The notes beneath the pieces were generated by a model. That model was not told the origin of the DNA. It was given only the letters and a program-made list of their open reading frames with translations, and made no database searches. Below are positions 33,312-42,689 of a stretch of DNA of 64,000 bases, in pieces. Location of the stretch: positions 1 to 64,000 of the forward strand of contig QAKH01000079.1 of NCBI GenBank assembly GCA_003343885.1. The letters run 5' to 3'. Made by a program: the position numbers and the translations under genes. This stretch comes from Clostridiales bacterium (GTDB lineage: Bacteria > Bacillota > Clostridia > Oscillospirales > CAG-382). Each line of letters begins with the position of its first letter. Position 1 is the stretch's first letter.

Positions 33312-33887
33312 TTATGCCGCCTTTTTCTCGCTTGCGGTTTCGGGCATTTCCGCCGTCTCGGTCGTGGCAGACTTGGCAGTCTTGGCGGACTTTTCGGCCT
33401 TTTCGGCCTTTTCAAGTCCCGCAAGGTTCGGGGCAAAGTTCATGGCATCACGGATTGCCTTTGCCGCCGCATGGATAGTCTTGGCAAAGTCGCGGTTCGA
33501 CTTTTCGAGGTCTACTTTGGTCGGCACCAGTCCGATACGCGCCCACACACTGTCGGTCAGGTCGTAACGCTTGATGCGGTTGTTACTCTTGTCGCAGATG
33601 ATAATCTCCGCCGGAGTTGTGGCACGGAATTTCGAGCGGATACCGTCGGCGTCCGCACGCAGTTTCTTTTCCTCCGCAATGGTGTGCCACATCGTTGCGA
33701 CCATGTTTTTGATGACACGGAAAATCTCGTTGTCCGATTTGTCGGCAGGCTCGAAATCCTTGCCGAAGAAGTGCTGGGCGGTTTGCACCGTCTCGCCGTC
33801 CCTGTTGGTCGAGTTGTAAACCAACATAATACCTGCAAACGTACCGATGTTTGCATACTGTTCCTTGTTCAATTTAGAAGTTGCCAT
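33312..33887 (-). CDS. Hypothetical protein with Lys/Ala-rich tail
   Basis: 191 residues: an N-terminal globular part of about 140 residues and a tail of alternating Ala, Lys, Glu and Thr (EKAEKSAKTAKSATTETAE) likely disordered. It is the first gene read from the promoter at about 34.0 kb and so likely among the earliest products. Not recognised. Confidence 0.62.
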   Translation of the reverse strand: MATSKLNKEQYANIGTFAGIMLVYNSTNRDGETVQTAQHFFGKDFEPADKSDNEIFRVIKNMVATMWHTIAEEKKLRADADGIRSKFRATTPAEIIICDKSNNRIKRYDLTDSVWARIGLVPTKVDLEKSNRDFAKTIHAAAKAIRDAMNFAPNLAGLEKAEKAEKSAKTAKSATTETAEMPETASEKKAA

Positions 33888-33925
33888 AATGATAAATTTT
33901 AGAAACTCTGCGCAAAATCACGCAT

Positions 33926-33999
33926 TGCGGGCACTCCGGAGTCGAACCGGAGACCTCACGCAATAGCGCAAGGCGTGGCAAGCCGTAGCCACGTGCCCA
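33926..33999 (-). tRNA. tRNA-like element of unclear identity
   Basis: 74 bases on the minus strand fold like a tRNA: acceptor TGGGCAC with GTGCCCG (one wobble), a D-arm-like stem (GGC/GCC, loop TACGGCTT with a GG), and a perfect T-arm TCCGG-TTCGACT-CCGGA, with CA at the 3' end. The anticodon region does not fold normally: the best stem is 8 bp with a 4-base loop (CCTTGCGC/GCGTGAGG), so no anticodon can be assigned. It may be a decayed tRNA, an attachment-site copy or a tRNA mimic. Confidence 0.5.
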
Positions 34000-34031
34000 A
34001 ATTTACCGTGCATTTCACCCTGCACGGCAAA
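33998..34031 (-). promoter_or_regulatory. Promoter with palindrome in the spacer
   Basis: Minus strand TTTG (34031-34028) and TAAATTTG (34005-33998) at a 22-base spacing. The inverted repeat CCGTGC/GCACGG (34006-34011 with 34022-34027) exactly fills the spacer, so a repressor bound there would block it. The start would lie within the tRNA-like element; this is the best candidate promoter for the 33312-33887 gene and the left arm. Confidence 0.55.
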
Positions 34032-35736
34032 TTTTTTCGTAACTTTGTCGCACCTTATAACGTACCATATAACAGGCTATCCAAATGAGCGTATTTTCGG
34101 CATATCGTGTTTCTGCGTACTCACGCTTCACCGTGTCGTCGCGCTGTGCCTGCGTACTCCAATTTCGGCAGGGCGTTTCTTTGGCACGTCCCGAATCTTT
34201 TCCAATCCGGCAGCTAACTTGCAAGCGGTCGCGGCTGGTGATTATGGGCATAACATTGGCAATGCTCTTTTCTCAAGCTCCCGTGCGGATAGTTTTTACC
34301 GCATAGCGATTTTTATCTCCGAGCGCACAAGGGCGCAATTATGGCATTATTTTATCGCCTCTCTTTTCCACACGACTCTCGCACTCCCAAAATTGCGTGC
34401 TTTGCGTGTGCGGACTAAAAATACGTTTTTAGACCGTTCCAACTTGCGGCATTGGTTTGCCGTTCCGCTCGGTGTGGTTATTTAACACCCTATTTAAGCG
34501 TTCCAAAACGCACGGACAAATTTTTGATTTTCCCAGCCTCAAAAATAGGTTTCCCACAAAAAGGGCTGTTTGTTTCTCGCTCTTGCGGATTGGTTTGTCT
34601 GTTTCTTTTTGCTGTTTTGTTTTTACTTGTTTTTTTATTCGTTTTTTCCGTACCTGTTGGCCGTTGTTGTTTGGCTTTCGAGTACACTGCATTATAAAAC
34701 CGTTTTTTCATTCTCCAAAACTTTTTCGAAAAAAATTTTTTGGAACGACTTGAAAAATTCTTTTTCCAGATATGGAACGCACGCGCGCGAGGATTGCTCC
34801 TAAATACTTGAATGTCAATATTCTGCAAAAAGCAAAAAATTTTTTTCTCTTTGCAAAAATCAAAAAAGCACCGGTTCAACGCATGTAATAATCTAAAATC
34901 TTACATAAATTGCTGTTTTACAGATTGTTGCAAGTTTAATTTAATTTTAATAAGGTATTTAATGGAAAAATCTTTTTTTCGACTTTCAATCTGTAAGCAA
35001 CAAAAAGCCAAAAGGGCTGTTTTGGTTTACTTTTGGACAAAGTAAACATACCAAACTATTGATATTCAACGGTGTAATAAATTAAAAAAGATTGGGGAGG
35101 GTATCCGCCCAGGTGCGGATTCGGTATCTCTCCTCGGCCCATTTTTCCAAGTCCGACTTTTGAAAATGGTCTAAAATGGCCATTTTCAGATAATATTGTA
35201 AGCAGATCTCAAAATATATATGGTTGGACGGGGGTCAGATTCAGCCTGACCGACCTGTAGAGAGTGTGTGCGAGACGAGTGCTGACAAGCAAGCGGCTGG
35301 GAAGTACAGCAAAGTTACAAATTGTAGGCATATACAGACTTTCAAGGATTTTATGCAGATTCCGCTATTGCAGGAGCTCATATGATGGTACTTTATATAC
35401 AGCGTCATTGTTCGCTCCTGGACTGCGTTCGTATCACTTGTTCAGGTTTTGTTTTTCCGGGAATTGCTGGCAGTCAGGAAACAGCGTTTTTATTCAGTCC
35501 ATATACCAGATACAATAATTTGTTTATGAATATAGTAAGAAATATATAGACACGGCAATATGCGTCCGAATCTTACATATTTGTTTATTTTTTACTATTT
35601 TATAAGAAAAGGCGCAGTTTGTCGAATCTTCTTATCCTATCTTTGTGAGATATATTGTATATTTGTCTTACGCAGCCATATCCTATATATGTATATATGA
35701 TTTTCGCAACGCGGGGGATAATAAACTGAAAGTTGT
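34000..35736. other. Non-coding region between the two arms
   Basis: No protein of convincing type is seen. The first 450 bases have even GC; the rest is AT-rich with T and A runs (34550-34880) and repeated TTTTT tracts. A TAACTTTG box on the plus strand at 34040-34047 is a possible divergent promoter. An origin of replication or a regulatory RNA would fit here, but neither can be shown from the sequence alone. Confidence 0.5.
35618..35645 (+). promoter_or_regulatory. Probable promoter of the 271-residue gene
   Basis: TTTG at 35618-35621 and TATCTTTG at 35638-35645, separated by 16 bases, slightly short of the usual spacing. The gene begins about 90 bases downstream. Confidence 0.45.
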
Positions 35737-36552
35737 ATGAAGCGCAACGAGATTCAAATCAATCAGCCGGAAGAGGGCCAATCCTCAGGTTCCGGCATAC
35801 GAAAAGGTTTGGCGGCTGCCAACATGAAAACCGGGGAATTTGGAGTGGTGAGCCGCGTGGGAAATGATTGTGTGGTAATGCCGATACGTTGCACAGTCGA
35901 TGGAACCCTCTGCCAGGAGGAAGTAGTAATGCCAGAGTCAGACTGCTGTCCGGCCAGTTCAGAACAGAAGACAGTCCTCCAACGCCTGTTCAATGGCAGC
36001 CGACTTTGCTGGGACCCGCGTAAGGCAGTTGTAAGGGAGAATGGTTTCCTGCCTGCCGATGGAGAACGGATCCGCATCAGCGTGCTGGGTGAACCTGTTG
36101 CTACAGGGATTTTCAGACATGTTGACGATCGGGGTCGCGCTGTGTTCTACTGTCTGCTGATGGAGGACGGAGCTCTTCGCTATAATACATCCGAAATTTT
36201 GGGGGCTGCAGATGAATACCAGTTCCAGCCGATCGGCTCGACCGCACGCAACAAGCTCTCCAAGGCTATGGAAGCTGCTCATGTCGTATGGAACGGTCAC
36301 CTGCGCTGCTTCGAGTTGAACAAAATCTCTCCGGAGCGCCGGGAATTCTATTACTATTTGGACGAGTATTTCCAAATCCGCAGGGTACAGGATACCTACA
36401 AGCCCCGCGACCGCAAACGCAAGGCTGCGGGCAACTATTTCGCTACTGTCGAGGAGGTGCGTGGCATTCAGGAATGCTATCTGGCGATTCTGCGGATGCA
36501 TCATGGAGCCATCCGCAGAAAAGGAGACAGGAAAAAGGGACAAGGTGAATAA
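35737..36552 (+). CDS. Hypothetical protein, plus-strand, between two AT-rich regions
   Basis: 271 residues, soluble, with strands throughout the first 170 residues (EFGVVSRVGNDCVVMPIRC, RIRISVLGEPVATGIFRHVD) and a basic C-terminus ending in RRKGDRKKGQGE. It is the only plus-strand gene between 2.6 and 37.9 kb, so it is set apart from the minus-strand arm; it might be a regulator or replication protein. Terminator and promoter are present, so it is a stand-alone unit. Not recognised. Confidence 0.62.
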   Translation: MKRNEIQINQPEEGQSSGSGIRKGLAAANMKTGEFGVVSRVGNDCVVMPIRCTVDGTLCQEEVVMPESDCCPASSEQKTVLQRLFNGSRLCWDPRKAVVRENGFLPADGERIRISVLGEPVATGIFRHVDDRGRAVFYCLLMEDGALRYNTSEILGAADEYQFQPIGSTARNKLSKAMEAAHVVWNGHLRCFELNKISPERREFYYYLDEYFQIRRVQDTYKPRDRKRKAAGNYFATVEEVRGIQECYLAILRMHHGAIRRKGDRKKGQGE

Positions 36553-36836
36553 AAAGGGTCCTTTCATTCATTATTTTTTCAACTGGGGAAAGAGGTTCTC
36601 TTTGTTTGAATCTTTTCAAAACGGTCTCTTGGGTAAAAAAGAAAAATCTTAAAAAAACAGACGGCTTGTGCCGTCTGTTAGTTATAGGGGTTCTTTTTTG
36701 TTTACTTTTTTCTTCCAAGAAAAAAGTTATCTTTTATCTACTATATAATACATATAGTATTGTTGATACATTTGTAACAATCCGGTTGAAACATTTGTAG
36801 CAATCCCATGGTACAAAAGTAGCATTATACCGACAT
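36553..36836. other. Intergenic region with terminator
   Basis: Contains the perfect 9-bp hairpin ACAGACGGC/GCCGTCTGT (36657-36665 with 36670-36678) with a T-rich run after it, which ends the 271-residue gene. The remaining bases are AT-rich and hold nothing else I can support. Confidence 0.6.
36657..36695 (+). terminator. Intrinsic terminator
   Basis: Nine perfect pairs, TTGT loop, followed within 16 bases by TTCTTTTTTG. Ends the 35737-36552 transcript. Confidence 0.75.
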
Positions 36837-36907
36837 CTACACCCTCTTTCCCAGTTCTTCAATCTCTTTATCCGAAATGGAGAGAATATTTCTCTCCATC
36901 GAGACAA
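36837..36907 (-). pseudogene. Remnant of the 3' end of a phage gene
   Basis: Minus strand reads ...SMERNILSISDKEIEEL, GKRV and a stop at 36839-36837. The last codons except the final few match exactly the end of the gene at 42246-42689. The rest of that gene is missing here. It marks the left edge of the AT-rich island and most likely represents the original 3' end of the interrupted gene. Confidence 0.65.
36855..36907. repeat. 53-bp direct repeat, left copy
   Basis: Identical, base for base, to 42264-42316 (TTCTTCAATCTC...CGAGACAA). The two copies flank a 5.4-kb island of much lower GC than the surroundings. Confidence 0.9.
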
Positions 36908-37870
36908 TAATGCGGAACTTATGCAAAAAAGTGGGTTTAACCTTCTGATATATTAGGGGCTCATTCAAATGGGACGAGTATAAAATTAATCAAATAGTCT
37001 AGGAGTCAGGAGATCACATAAACCTCATTGAGATTAATCTTGTTGAATAAATCGTGTGCGCGAGTTTGTTTATCAATGAGACACTGAGAACTTGAAGACT
37101 TCATGGGTCGAGTGTATCAACGCCATATCATATTGGACAATAATCACAAAACAGTGTGTAATAAATAGCTTTACTGATTTGTGTGTAAACAACAACGTTA
37201 TCGTTGTGGCCCAAAGTGTCTTGATTTATGATGCTGTTTGAGCCAGTTGAAAGATATTTTGCATTTGCCAGGAACTGCAAACTTATATCATCTTCTTCGT
37301 CGTATCATTGAACGAGTCTGAATGCCCCGGATATTTCTTTTCGAACAGATTCCCAGGCAATTTTACTTCGCACCTGTCAATACATTTTTAGCATTCTTCG
37401 CTTTCATTAGACTATCTTATATTTTTAAGTTCTCTTGTATTTTTAAGTTCTCTTGGTTCTGAAAACGACAGAAGAAATCTGTATGGCATTTTCTATAGAG
37501 TTCTTGAAAAGAGTTGCGAGGTCGGCCGGAATTAAAATAATCATTTGATTCATATAAAAACAGGCTGTTAAGAGAAAGCGTATCTCTCACGAACATAGCG
37601 GCCATTTCTATCCGTCTACAAAGTTGTGGAGTCAAGTTTATCTTATTCTAGAAAACATATGATTATCCACATTTATTAATTTCATAAGATCTTACTGAGT
37701 GACAATAATTTTGATGGATTTACAGGTGAGATACTATTATCTCGTAGTTTATAGCATATATTGTATATATTTTAATGCCAGCTCGTGTACATGTATGTTT
37801 TTTATTTATAAACATTGTATATTTATTTATTTTTTTGTATATTGTGTTGCGCAATTAATCCTTATAAATT
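36908..37870. other. AT-rich stretch upstream of the radical SAM genes
   Basis: About 960 bases with no convincing gene on either strand; occasional short frames are of low-complexity composition. It may hold promoter and leader sequence for the operon that starts at 37871. Confidence 0.55.
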
Positions 37871-38893
37871 ATGAACCTGAAAAGCATAATAGAACCTCAT
37901 CCTATTTTAATGACGCTTATTCCTACACATAAATGTTCTGCAGCATGTGACGGCTGTTGTTTTGGGTGTACGCCTAAAATAAAACATCAAATGTCATATG
38001 AAGAGATGGTGTTTCATGTCGATTCTGCCATAACTGCATATCCATCTATACGTGTTCTTGTTATTTCAGGTGGAGAATGTACTCTTCTTGGGGATGATTT
38101 AGATAAAATCATAGCCTACGGAACACAACGAGGGTTAAGGACTAGAATTGTATCAAATGCTAGTTGGGCTAAATCGTATGATGATGCCTATTATCGTATG
38201 ATGGGGTTAGTTAAGGCTGGTTTATGCGAATTTAATGTTAGTACAGGGAAACAACATCAAAAATTTGTCCCTTTGCAAAATATTATATATGCCATTCTTG
38301 CTGCAAACAATCTTGGCATATCCCCCGTACAGATAGCATATGAAAGACATCCAGAAGATTCCCAAAGCTCAATTGACTTTTTAAGAGAAAATGAAACTAT
38401 TAGCCATCTATTAAAGGATGGAAAAATTGAAATAATTGACGGAATATGGCAAAATTTAAAAAATCCGCTAGGGCCGGAAATCCACGGAATAAATTTTTGT
38501 AAAGTGGGAGCGGATTTTAGATGTCGTAATCTATATAATTACATTACAATAAACCCATATTCGCAATTACTTGCGTGTTGTGGTCTCACGCAAGAATATA
38601 ATCCTTATCTAAAATTAGGAGATCTAAGAAAAAAAACAATAACCGACTTATACGACAGCCAATTTGAGGAGTTATTTTTCCTTTGGCTTTATACCATGGG
38701 CCCCAAACATATTTATGAGAAGATTGCAGAATACAAAGGTATTCAACCTAAGCCATATTCTCATCCATGTATTTATTGCATTGAGATAGTTAATGATAAG
38801 GAGAATATACCTATTCTAGAAAAACTTGTTTGTACAGAGTTGCCAATTATATTATTTAATCTACAACTCATTAAAGCAAACTTAAAATATTAG
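37871..38893 (+). CDS. Radical SAM protein of the AT-rich island
   Basis: 340 residues. CSAACDGC (Cx3Cx2C, about 19-26) is the iron-sulphur motif and ISGGEC (about 62) the SAM site. The C-terminal part has several Cys (CKVGADFRC, LACCGLTQ, CIYCIEI) at spacings suitable for auxiliary clusters, as in SPASM-type maturases that modify peptides. Codon and base usage are far more AT-rich than in the phage genes. First of four genes reading the same way with small gaps. Confidence 0.82.
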   Translation: MNLKSIIEPHPILMTLIPTHKCSAACDGCCFGCTPKIKHQMSYEEMVFHVDSAITAYPSIRVLVISGGECTLLGDDLDKIIAYGTQRGLRTRIVSNASWAKSYDDAYYRMMGLVKAGLCEFNVSTGKQHQKFVPLQNIIYAILAANNLGISPVQIAYERHPEDSQSSIDFLRENETISHLLKDGKIEIIDGIWQNLKNPLGPEIHGINFCKVGADFRCRNLYNYITINPYSQLLACCGLTQEYNPYLKLGDLRKKTITDLYDSQFEELFFLWLYTMGPKHIYEKIAEYKGIQPKPYSHPCIYCIEIVNDKENIPILEKLVCTELPIILFNLQLIKANLKY

Positions 38894-38897
38894 AACT

Positions 38898-39857
38898 ATG
38901 AAAAAAGACAACGAAAATTTAGACAAAGGAATCATCCGAGATGCCGGTACGAAAGTTACAATAGGAACCGTTCTATCCTCTATTATTCTACAATCATGTA
39001 CATTCGATACAGAATGGTATAACAACAAAGATAATATTTATGGAGATATCAGTTTATCGCCAACTGATAAGGTTGATCTTCTAAATATAGGACAATTAAG
39101 GTTGTCTAAGACTTTGGTTGAATATTCAAAAGCCATTTCTGCAATATTCGAGGATATAACAACTAATCACGATGCCGCACAAGCATTTTGTGAAAACCCT
39201 GACGCGTATATTGCCAATCGATTCCCTCAAACCAGAAGTTCAAATTTACATTTGGACTTGTCCGATCGAGAGAAAAGGATTTTAATGGCTATGACAGATG
39301 AACAGGTCCAAAATGCTATTAAATCAAGAGATTTCAGTGCCTTCATTCATGCATGTGTTCAAAAAGGCTATTTTGCGTCGACTGAAGAAATATTAACAGT
39401 AAATGTCGGTGACACCCGCAAGTTTTTTGCATCTGACGAAGATTATGAACATTATAAAGAGATGTTGCAACGCATCAATTCGGGCAACACAATGACTCGG
39501 GCCAGTGATACCGAAATTGAAAAAGTTGATTTTGCTATCGGTGCACCTGTAGTTGCTGTTGGTTTTGTTGCAGTAGAGATTGGAGGCTTTGCTGATATGG
39601 CTGTTAAAGTACACCAATATGGAGCTACTACTCGCTCAGCTTCAATTGGGGCACAAAATGAACCCGTCATGAACTTATGGTACCGAGAAAATGAAGAAAC
39701 TACCACAGACGATAAAGCTATTTTTTATGATCAAGTAATTAATGACAGAATTAATTGTGCAATGAGGATAATTGTGGATACATTCCCTGACATAAATGAT
39801 GAGGAGGTTTACAACTATTTAGTGACAATGTTTAAGCAGTATTATGAGTATGAATAA
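38898..39857 (+). CDS. Lipoprotein-like protein, possible modified substrate
   Basis: 319 residues. The N-terminus has charged residues, a short hydrophobic stretch and ILQSC at about 31-36, a weak lipobox, so it may be exported and lipidated. Residues about 68-98 (VEYSKAISAIFEDITTNHDAAQAFCENPDAYIANRF) resemble the leader-like helix of bacterial ribosomally made peptides, where a maturase would bind. Later there is a hydrophobic Gly/Ala/Val stretch (IGAPVVAVGFVAVEIGGFADMAV). Both reading the middle as a substrate and the lipoprotein assignment are inference; the family is not known to me. Its end overlaps the next gene by 14 bases. Confidence 0.6.
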   Translation: MKKDNENLDKGIIRDAGTKVTIGTVLSSIILQSCTFDTEWYNNKDNIYGDISLSPTDKVDLLNIGQLRLSKTLVEYSKAISAIFEDITTNHDAAQAFCENPDAYIANRFPQTRSSNLHLDLSDREKRILMAMTDEQVQNAIKSRDFSAFIHACVQKGYFASTEEILTVNVGDTRKFFASDEDYEHYKEMLQRINSGNTMTRASDTEIEKVDFAIGAPVVAVGFVAVEIGGFADMAVKVHQYGATTRSASIGAQNEPVMNLWYRENEETTTDDKAIFYDQVINDRINCAMRIIVDTFPDINDEEVYNYLVTMFKQYYEYE

Positions 39858-40356
39858 AAAAATATTTTTTGGCTGGAGTAGTGATACGATTGTAATTACA
39901 GTCATTTTCAGCGTAGTCATAATTGCCGTATTAGTATATATATTCAAGACAATCTCTTTTAAGGATCCTTTTGGAATGTGGGGCGGCAAACTAATTACGG
40001 CGCTTATAATTATTGGTGCAGAGATCTATTTTGCTACAATGACTCCTCTATTCTTATCATACAATGAAAATGAAATTCGAATAAAGATGGTTATTGGTCG
40101 GAAAAAGATTCCGTACGAAGAAATTCTTAACATACAAAAAATAGAGCCTATAGTTCTTGGTAATTCAATGCGAAAAATAGGGAGTGGTGGAGCTGGAGGT
40201 TATACAGGTTTATTCAATAATAAGACTTTAGGGGATTACTATATGTATGTAACCAAAAAGCAAGATCTTGTTTTAGTGGTAACGAAAACAAAGAAATATG
40301 TTTTTAATTGCTCGGAACGAGATAATTTAATTGCATTTGTTCAAGCGAAACTATAA
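39844..40356 (+). CDS. Membrane protein with PH-like domain
   Basis: 170 residues from the ATG at 39844 (a second ATG is two codons on). Two hydrophobic segments (ITVIFSVVIIAVLVYIF and KLITALIIIGAEIYFA) precede a beta-rich domain with GGYTGLFNNKTLGDYYM, which looks like a bacterial PH-type domain. It could anchor or handle the product of the neighbouring enzymes at the membrane. Function unknown. Confidence 0.65.
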   Translation: MSMNKKIFFGWSSDTIVITVIFSVVIIAVLVYIFKTISFKDPFGMWGGKLITALIIIGAEIYFATMTPLFLSYNENEIRIKMVIGRKKIPYEEILNIQKIEPIVLGNSMRKIGSGGAGGYTGLFNNKTLGDYYMYVTKKQDLVLVVTKTKKYVFNCSERDNLIAFVQAKL

Positions 40357-40377
40357 AACACTACAATCCGTATCTCG

Positions 40378-42204
40378 ATGAAGAAAATTTTTTTACATTG
40401 GTCTCCTCCCGCATTTTTAGCTTTACCATCACCGGCATTATCACTCCTAAAATCTTTTTTGGAAACAAACGGATACAAATGTCAGGTGATTTATTGGAAT
40501 AGAATTTTTTATAATATACAGCAGCAATTCTTGTTAAAAAACACAAGTCTAATTCATGATAAAGACCCTCTATTACTTTACTTAAATTATATCGCCTTTG
40601 AGAATGATGATGCCGAACTTTTGAATGCAGTAAAAGTTGGGCTAATAGCTAATGCTCCTAGTCATCTGTCTTCATCGCCTGAATTCTATTATAACCATAT
40701 GTTGTTATATAAGCAAAAGGTAGATGAATTACTTGATGAATACATTAAGAGTTTACACCTATCGGATGCTTTATATTTTGGCTTTTCTCTGAAATTTGAG
40801 CAATGGGTTTTTGCCTATATGCTTTCTTTAAAACTAAAAAAAATATTTCCTCATATTCCTATAATTGTAGGAGGCATTATAAGCAAAAAGGCAGCAGAAA
40901 GTTTTTTATATAACTTTCATCAATTTGACATTGCAATGTGGGGGGAAGGAGAGTTCTCTTTATTGGAATTAACTCAGCAAATCAAAGATGGTGACTCTCA
41001 TTTTTCAGATATTCCACGAATAGCATATCGAGACAAGGAACAGATTATTTGCAGTCTTAAAAGAGGACGGTATGCGGATTTATCCGCTGACGACTTAATA
41101 CCGGATTTCAGTGATTTTTTTGAAAATATATCACTTTATCCGATATATGATTATGCCCTTTCTATAGAGTTCAGTCGGGGGTGTCACTGGAATAGGTGTC
41201 ACTTTTGCTATTTAAATGAAGGTTATCGATATCGGAGAAAAAGCATACAAAAGATAAAAGATGAAATACTTAAACTAATCGATAAATATAAATGTTTCCG
41301 TTTCTCGACAACAGATAACGATCTTATTGGCGCTGACTTTGAATATTTTAACCAGCTTCTGGACGTATTCATTGAAATAAAAAAAACACATCCTCAATTC
41401 GCATTTGTTGTAGCGGAAGTTATAACTAAAGGATTGAATAGAGAAATAATAAAGAAAATGGCTGATGCTGGATTTATAAACATCCAGATAGGCTATGAAA
41501 ACTCAAGTAACCAACTTCTTTCCAAGATAGAAAAATCTAACACATTTGCAAGTAATTTGCTATTTATAAAATTCGCGTGCCAATATAAAATACATATTAC
41601 AGGTCTTAATGTAATATATAATTTATTTGAAGAAACGGACGAAAATATTATAGAAGCGACACACAATTTAAAATTTCTTCGCTTTTATAGAGCTTATTTA
41701 GGGCTTAAGCATCGATTAACACCTCTTGCAATAAATACATGCAGTAGATATTATAAAACACGGAATGATATCATTTTATCGGAATGGCAACCTATTAATT
41801 CTACAAACTTTCATCTAAAAAAATATTGGCATGAAGGAACTGGTTGGCATGTATTAGATTATGCAAAAACTTCACGAAATTTTTTATGGACATATTTTGA
41901 GGATGTTGATAAATATTATTTTGATCACAAATACCGTTATAAAATCAGAAACTCCGATTCCGAATTTGAATATAATGAGATATGCGATAATAAACAAGTT
42001 GCACAAATCCTGTTGAAAAAAGATTCACCACAATATTTAATACTTCAATTAGCTTGTGATTCCGTGGTGTCATTTAAATACTTACAAGAAATAACAAATA
42101 TCGAAAACAATACACTTCTCGAAATACTTGATTATTTCTATCAGAAGGGTATAGTTTATCATAACGATGATTACTCTGAGATTGTTTCATTAATTGTTGT
42201 ATAA
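40378..42204 (+). CDS. B12-binding-type radical SAM enzyme
   Basis: 608 residues. An N-terminal Rossmann-type half (about 1-235, with PIIVGGIIS and DIAMWGEGEFS) is the fold of cobalamin-binding domains. The radical SAM barrel follows with RGCHWNRCHFCYL (Cx4Cx2C, about 265-275), an unusual spacing for the first pair of Cys. The final 60 residues look like a winged helix (LILQLACDSVVSFKYLQEIT), as in peptide-recognition elements of RiPP maturases. The layout resembles the family of RiPP-maturing radical SAM C-methyltransferases, so a peptide substrate is likely. Confidence 0.78.
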   Translation: MKKIFLHWSPPAFLALPSPALSLLKSFLETNGYKCQVIYWNRIFYNIQQQFLLKNTSLIHDKDPLLLYLNYIAFENDDAELLNAVKVGLIANAPSHLSSSPEFYYNHMLLYKQKVDELLDEYIKSLHLSDALYFGFSLKFEQWVFAYMLSLKLKKIFPHIPIIVGGIISKKAAESFLYNFHQFDIAMWGEGEFSLLELTQQIKDGDSHFSDIPRIAYRDKEQIICSLKRGRYADLSADDLIPDFSDFFENISLYPIYDYALSIEFSRGCHWNRCHFCYLNEGYRYRRKSIQKIKDEILKLIDKYKCFRFSTTDNDLIGADFEYFNQLLDVFIEIKKTHPQFAFVVAEVITKGLNREIIKKMADAGFINIQIGYENSSNQLLSKIEKSNTFASNLLFIKFACQYKIHITGLNVIYNLFEETDENIIEATHNLKFLRFYRAYLGLKHRLTPLAINTCSRYYKTRNDIILSEWQPINSTNFHLKKYWHEGTGWHVLDYAKTSRNFLWTYFEDVDKYYFDHKYRYKIRNSDSEFEYNEICDNKQVAQILLKKDSPQYLILQLACDSVVSFKYLQEITNIENNTLLEILDYFYQKGIVYHNDDYSEIVSLIVV

Positions 42205-42245
42205 CAAATTATTTACTCATAAATAATACCTGACAATAGCGAATT

Positions 42246-42689
42246 TTATGCTTTTTCCCTTAATTCTTCAATCTCTTTATCCGAAATGGAGAGAATATTT
42301 CTCTCCATCGAGACAAAAAGCTGTCGGCCGACTGCCCGCGCATCGAGGGCTGAGGCCGGCGCATTGAGAATCGTGATGAGCCGTTCATAAGCCCTTCCGT
42401 CCCAAAGATAATCGTACATACCCTTGAGCGGAACCCGTTCAAGAAGTCCCAACGCCGTCATCCGCCTGACACACCGGTCGAACAAGCGTGATCCGATGCC
42501 GGTATTGGCCATGTGTGTCTTTTTGCTCCGAAGCGTATCGAATCCTTTGCCGCGCAGTCGGGACAGGTCGGCCATGTAAAGCATGAAAACAATCTCTTCA
42601 GGCTCAAAGACCCCCAGCATCCGGCTGTAACATTTGAAAAACGGCACACCTTGCGATGCGCCGTTTCTCCTGTTCCTACTTTTCCCCAT
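42246..42689 (-). CDS. Phage protein whose 3' end is duplicated at the island
   Basis: 147 residues from MGKSRNRRNGAS; basic start, then a helical protein with GVFEPEEIVFMLYMADLSRLRGKG and a winged-helix-like region (RRMTALGLLERVPLKGMYDYLW). The last codons fall in the 53-bp repeat. Its start overlaps the upstream gene by 14 bases. Probably a replication or regulation protein of the phage control region; not identified. Confidence 0.65.
   Translation of the reverse strand: MGKSRNRRNGASQGVPFFKCYSRMLGVFEPEEIVFMLYMADLSRLRGKGFDTLRSKKTHMANTGIGSRLFDRCVRRMTALGLLERVPLKGMYDYLWDGRAYERLITILNAPASALDARAVGRQLFVSMERNILSISDKEIEELREKA
42264..42316. repeat. 53-bp direct repeat, right copy
   Basis: Identical to 36855-36907. 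It covers the codons for SMERNILSISDKEIEEL of the intact gene. Confidence 0.9.

Noticed and set aside
34045..34485. Plus-strand open frames in the gene-free region.
   Set aside because: Composition is Cys/Ser/Arg-rich without a coding pattern; starts are weak and no RBS or promoter fits.
37417..37635. Small open frame in the left flank of the island.
   Set aside because: Low-complexity translation in AT-rich DNA, including a repeated segment, without start context.
38898..39857. Ordinary lipoprotein signal peptide.
   Set aside because: The hydrophobic stretch is short and preceded by about 20 charged residues, so a classic signal is doubtful; kept only as lipoprotein-like.
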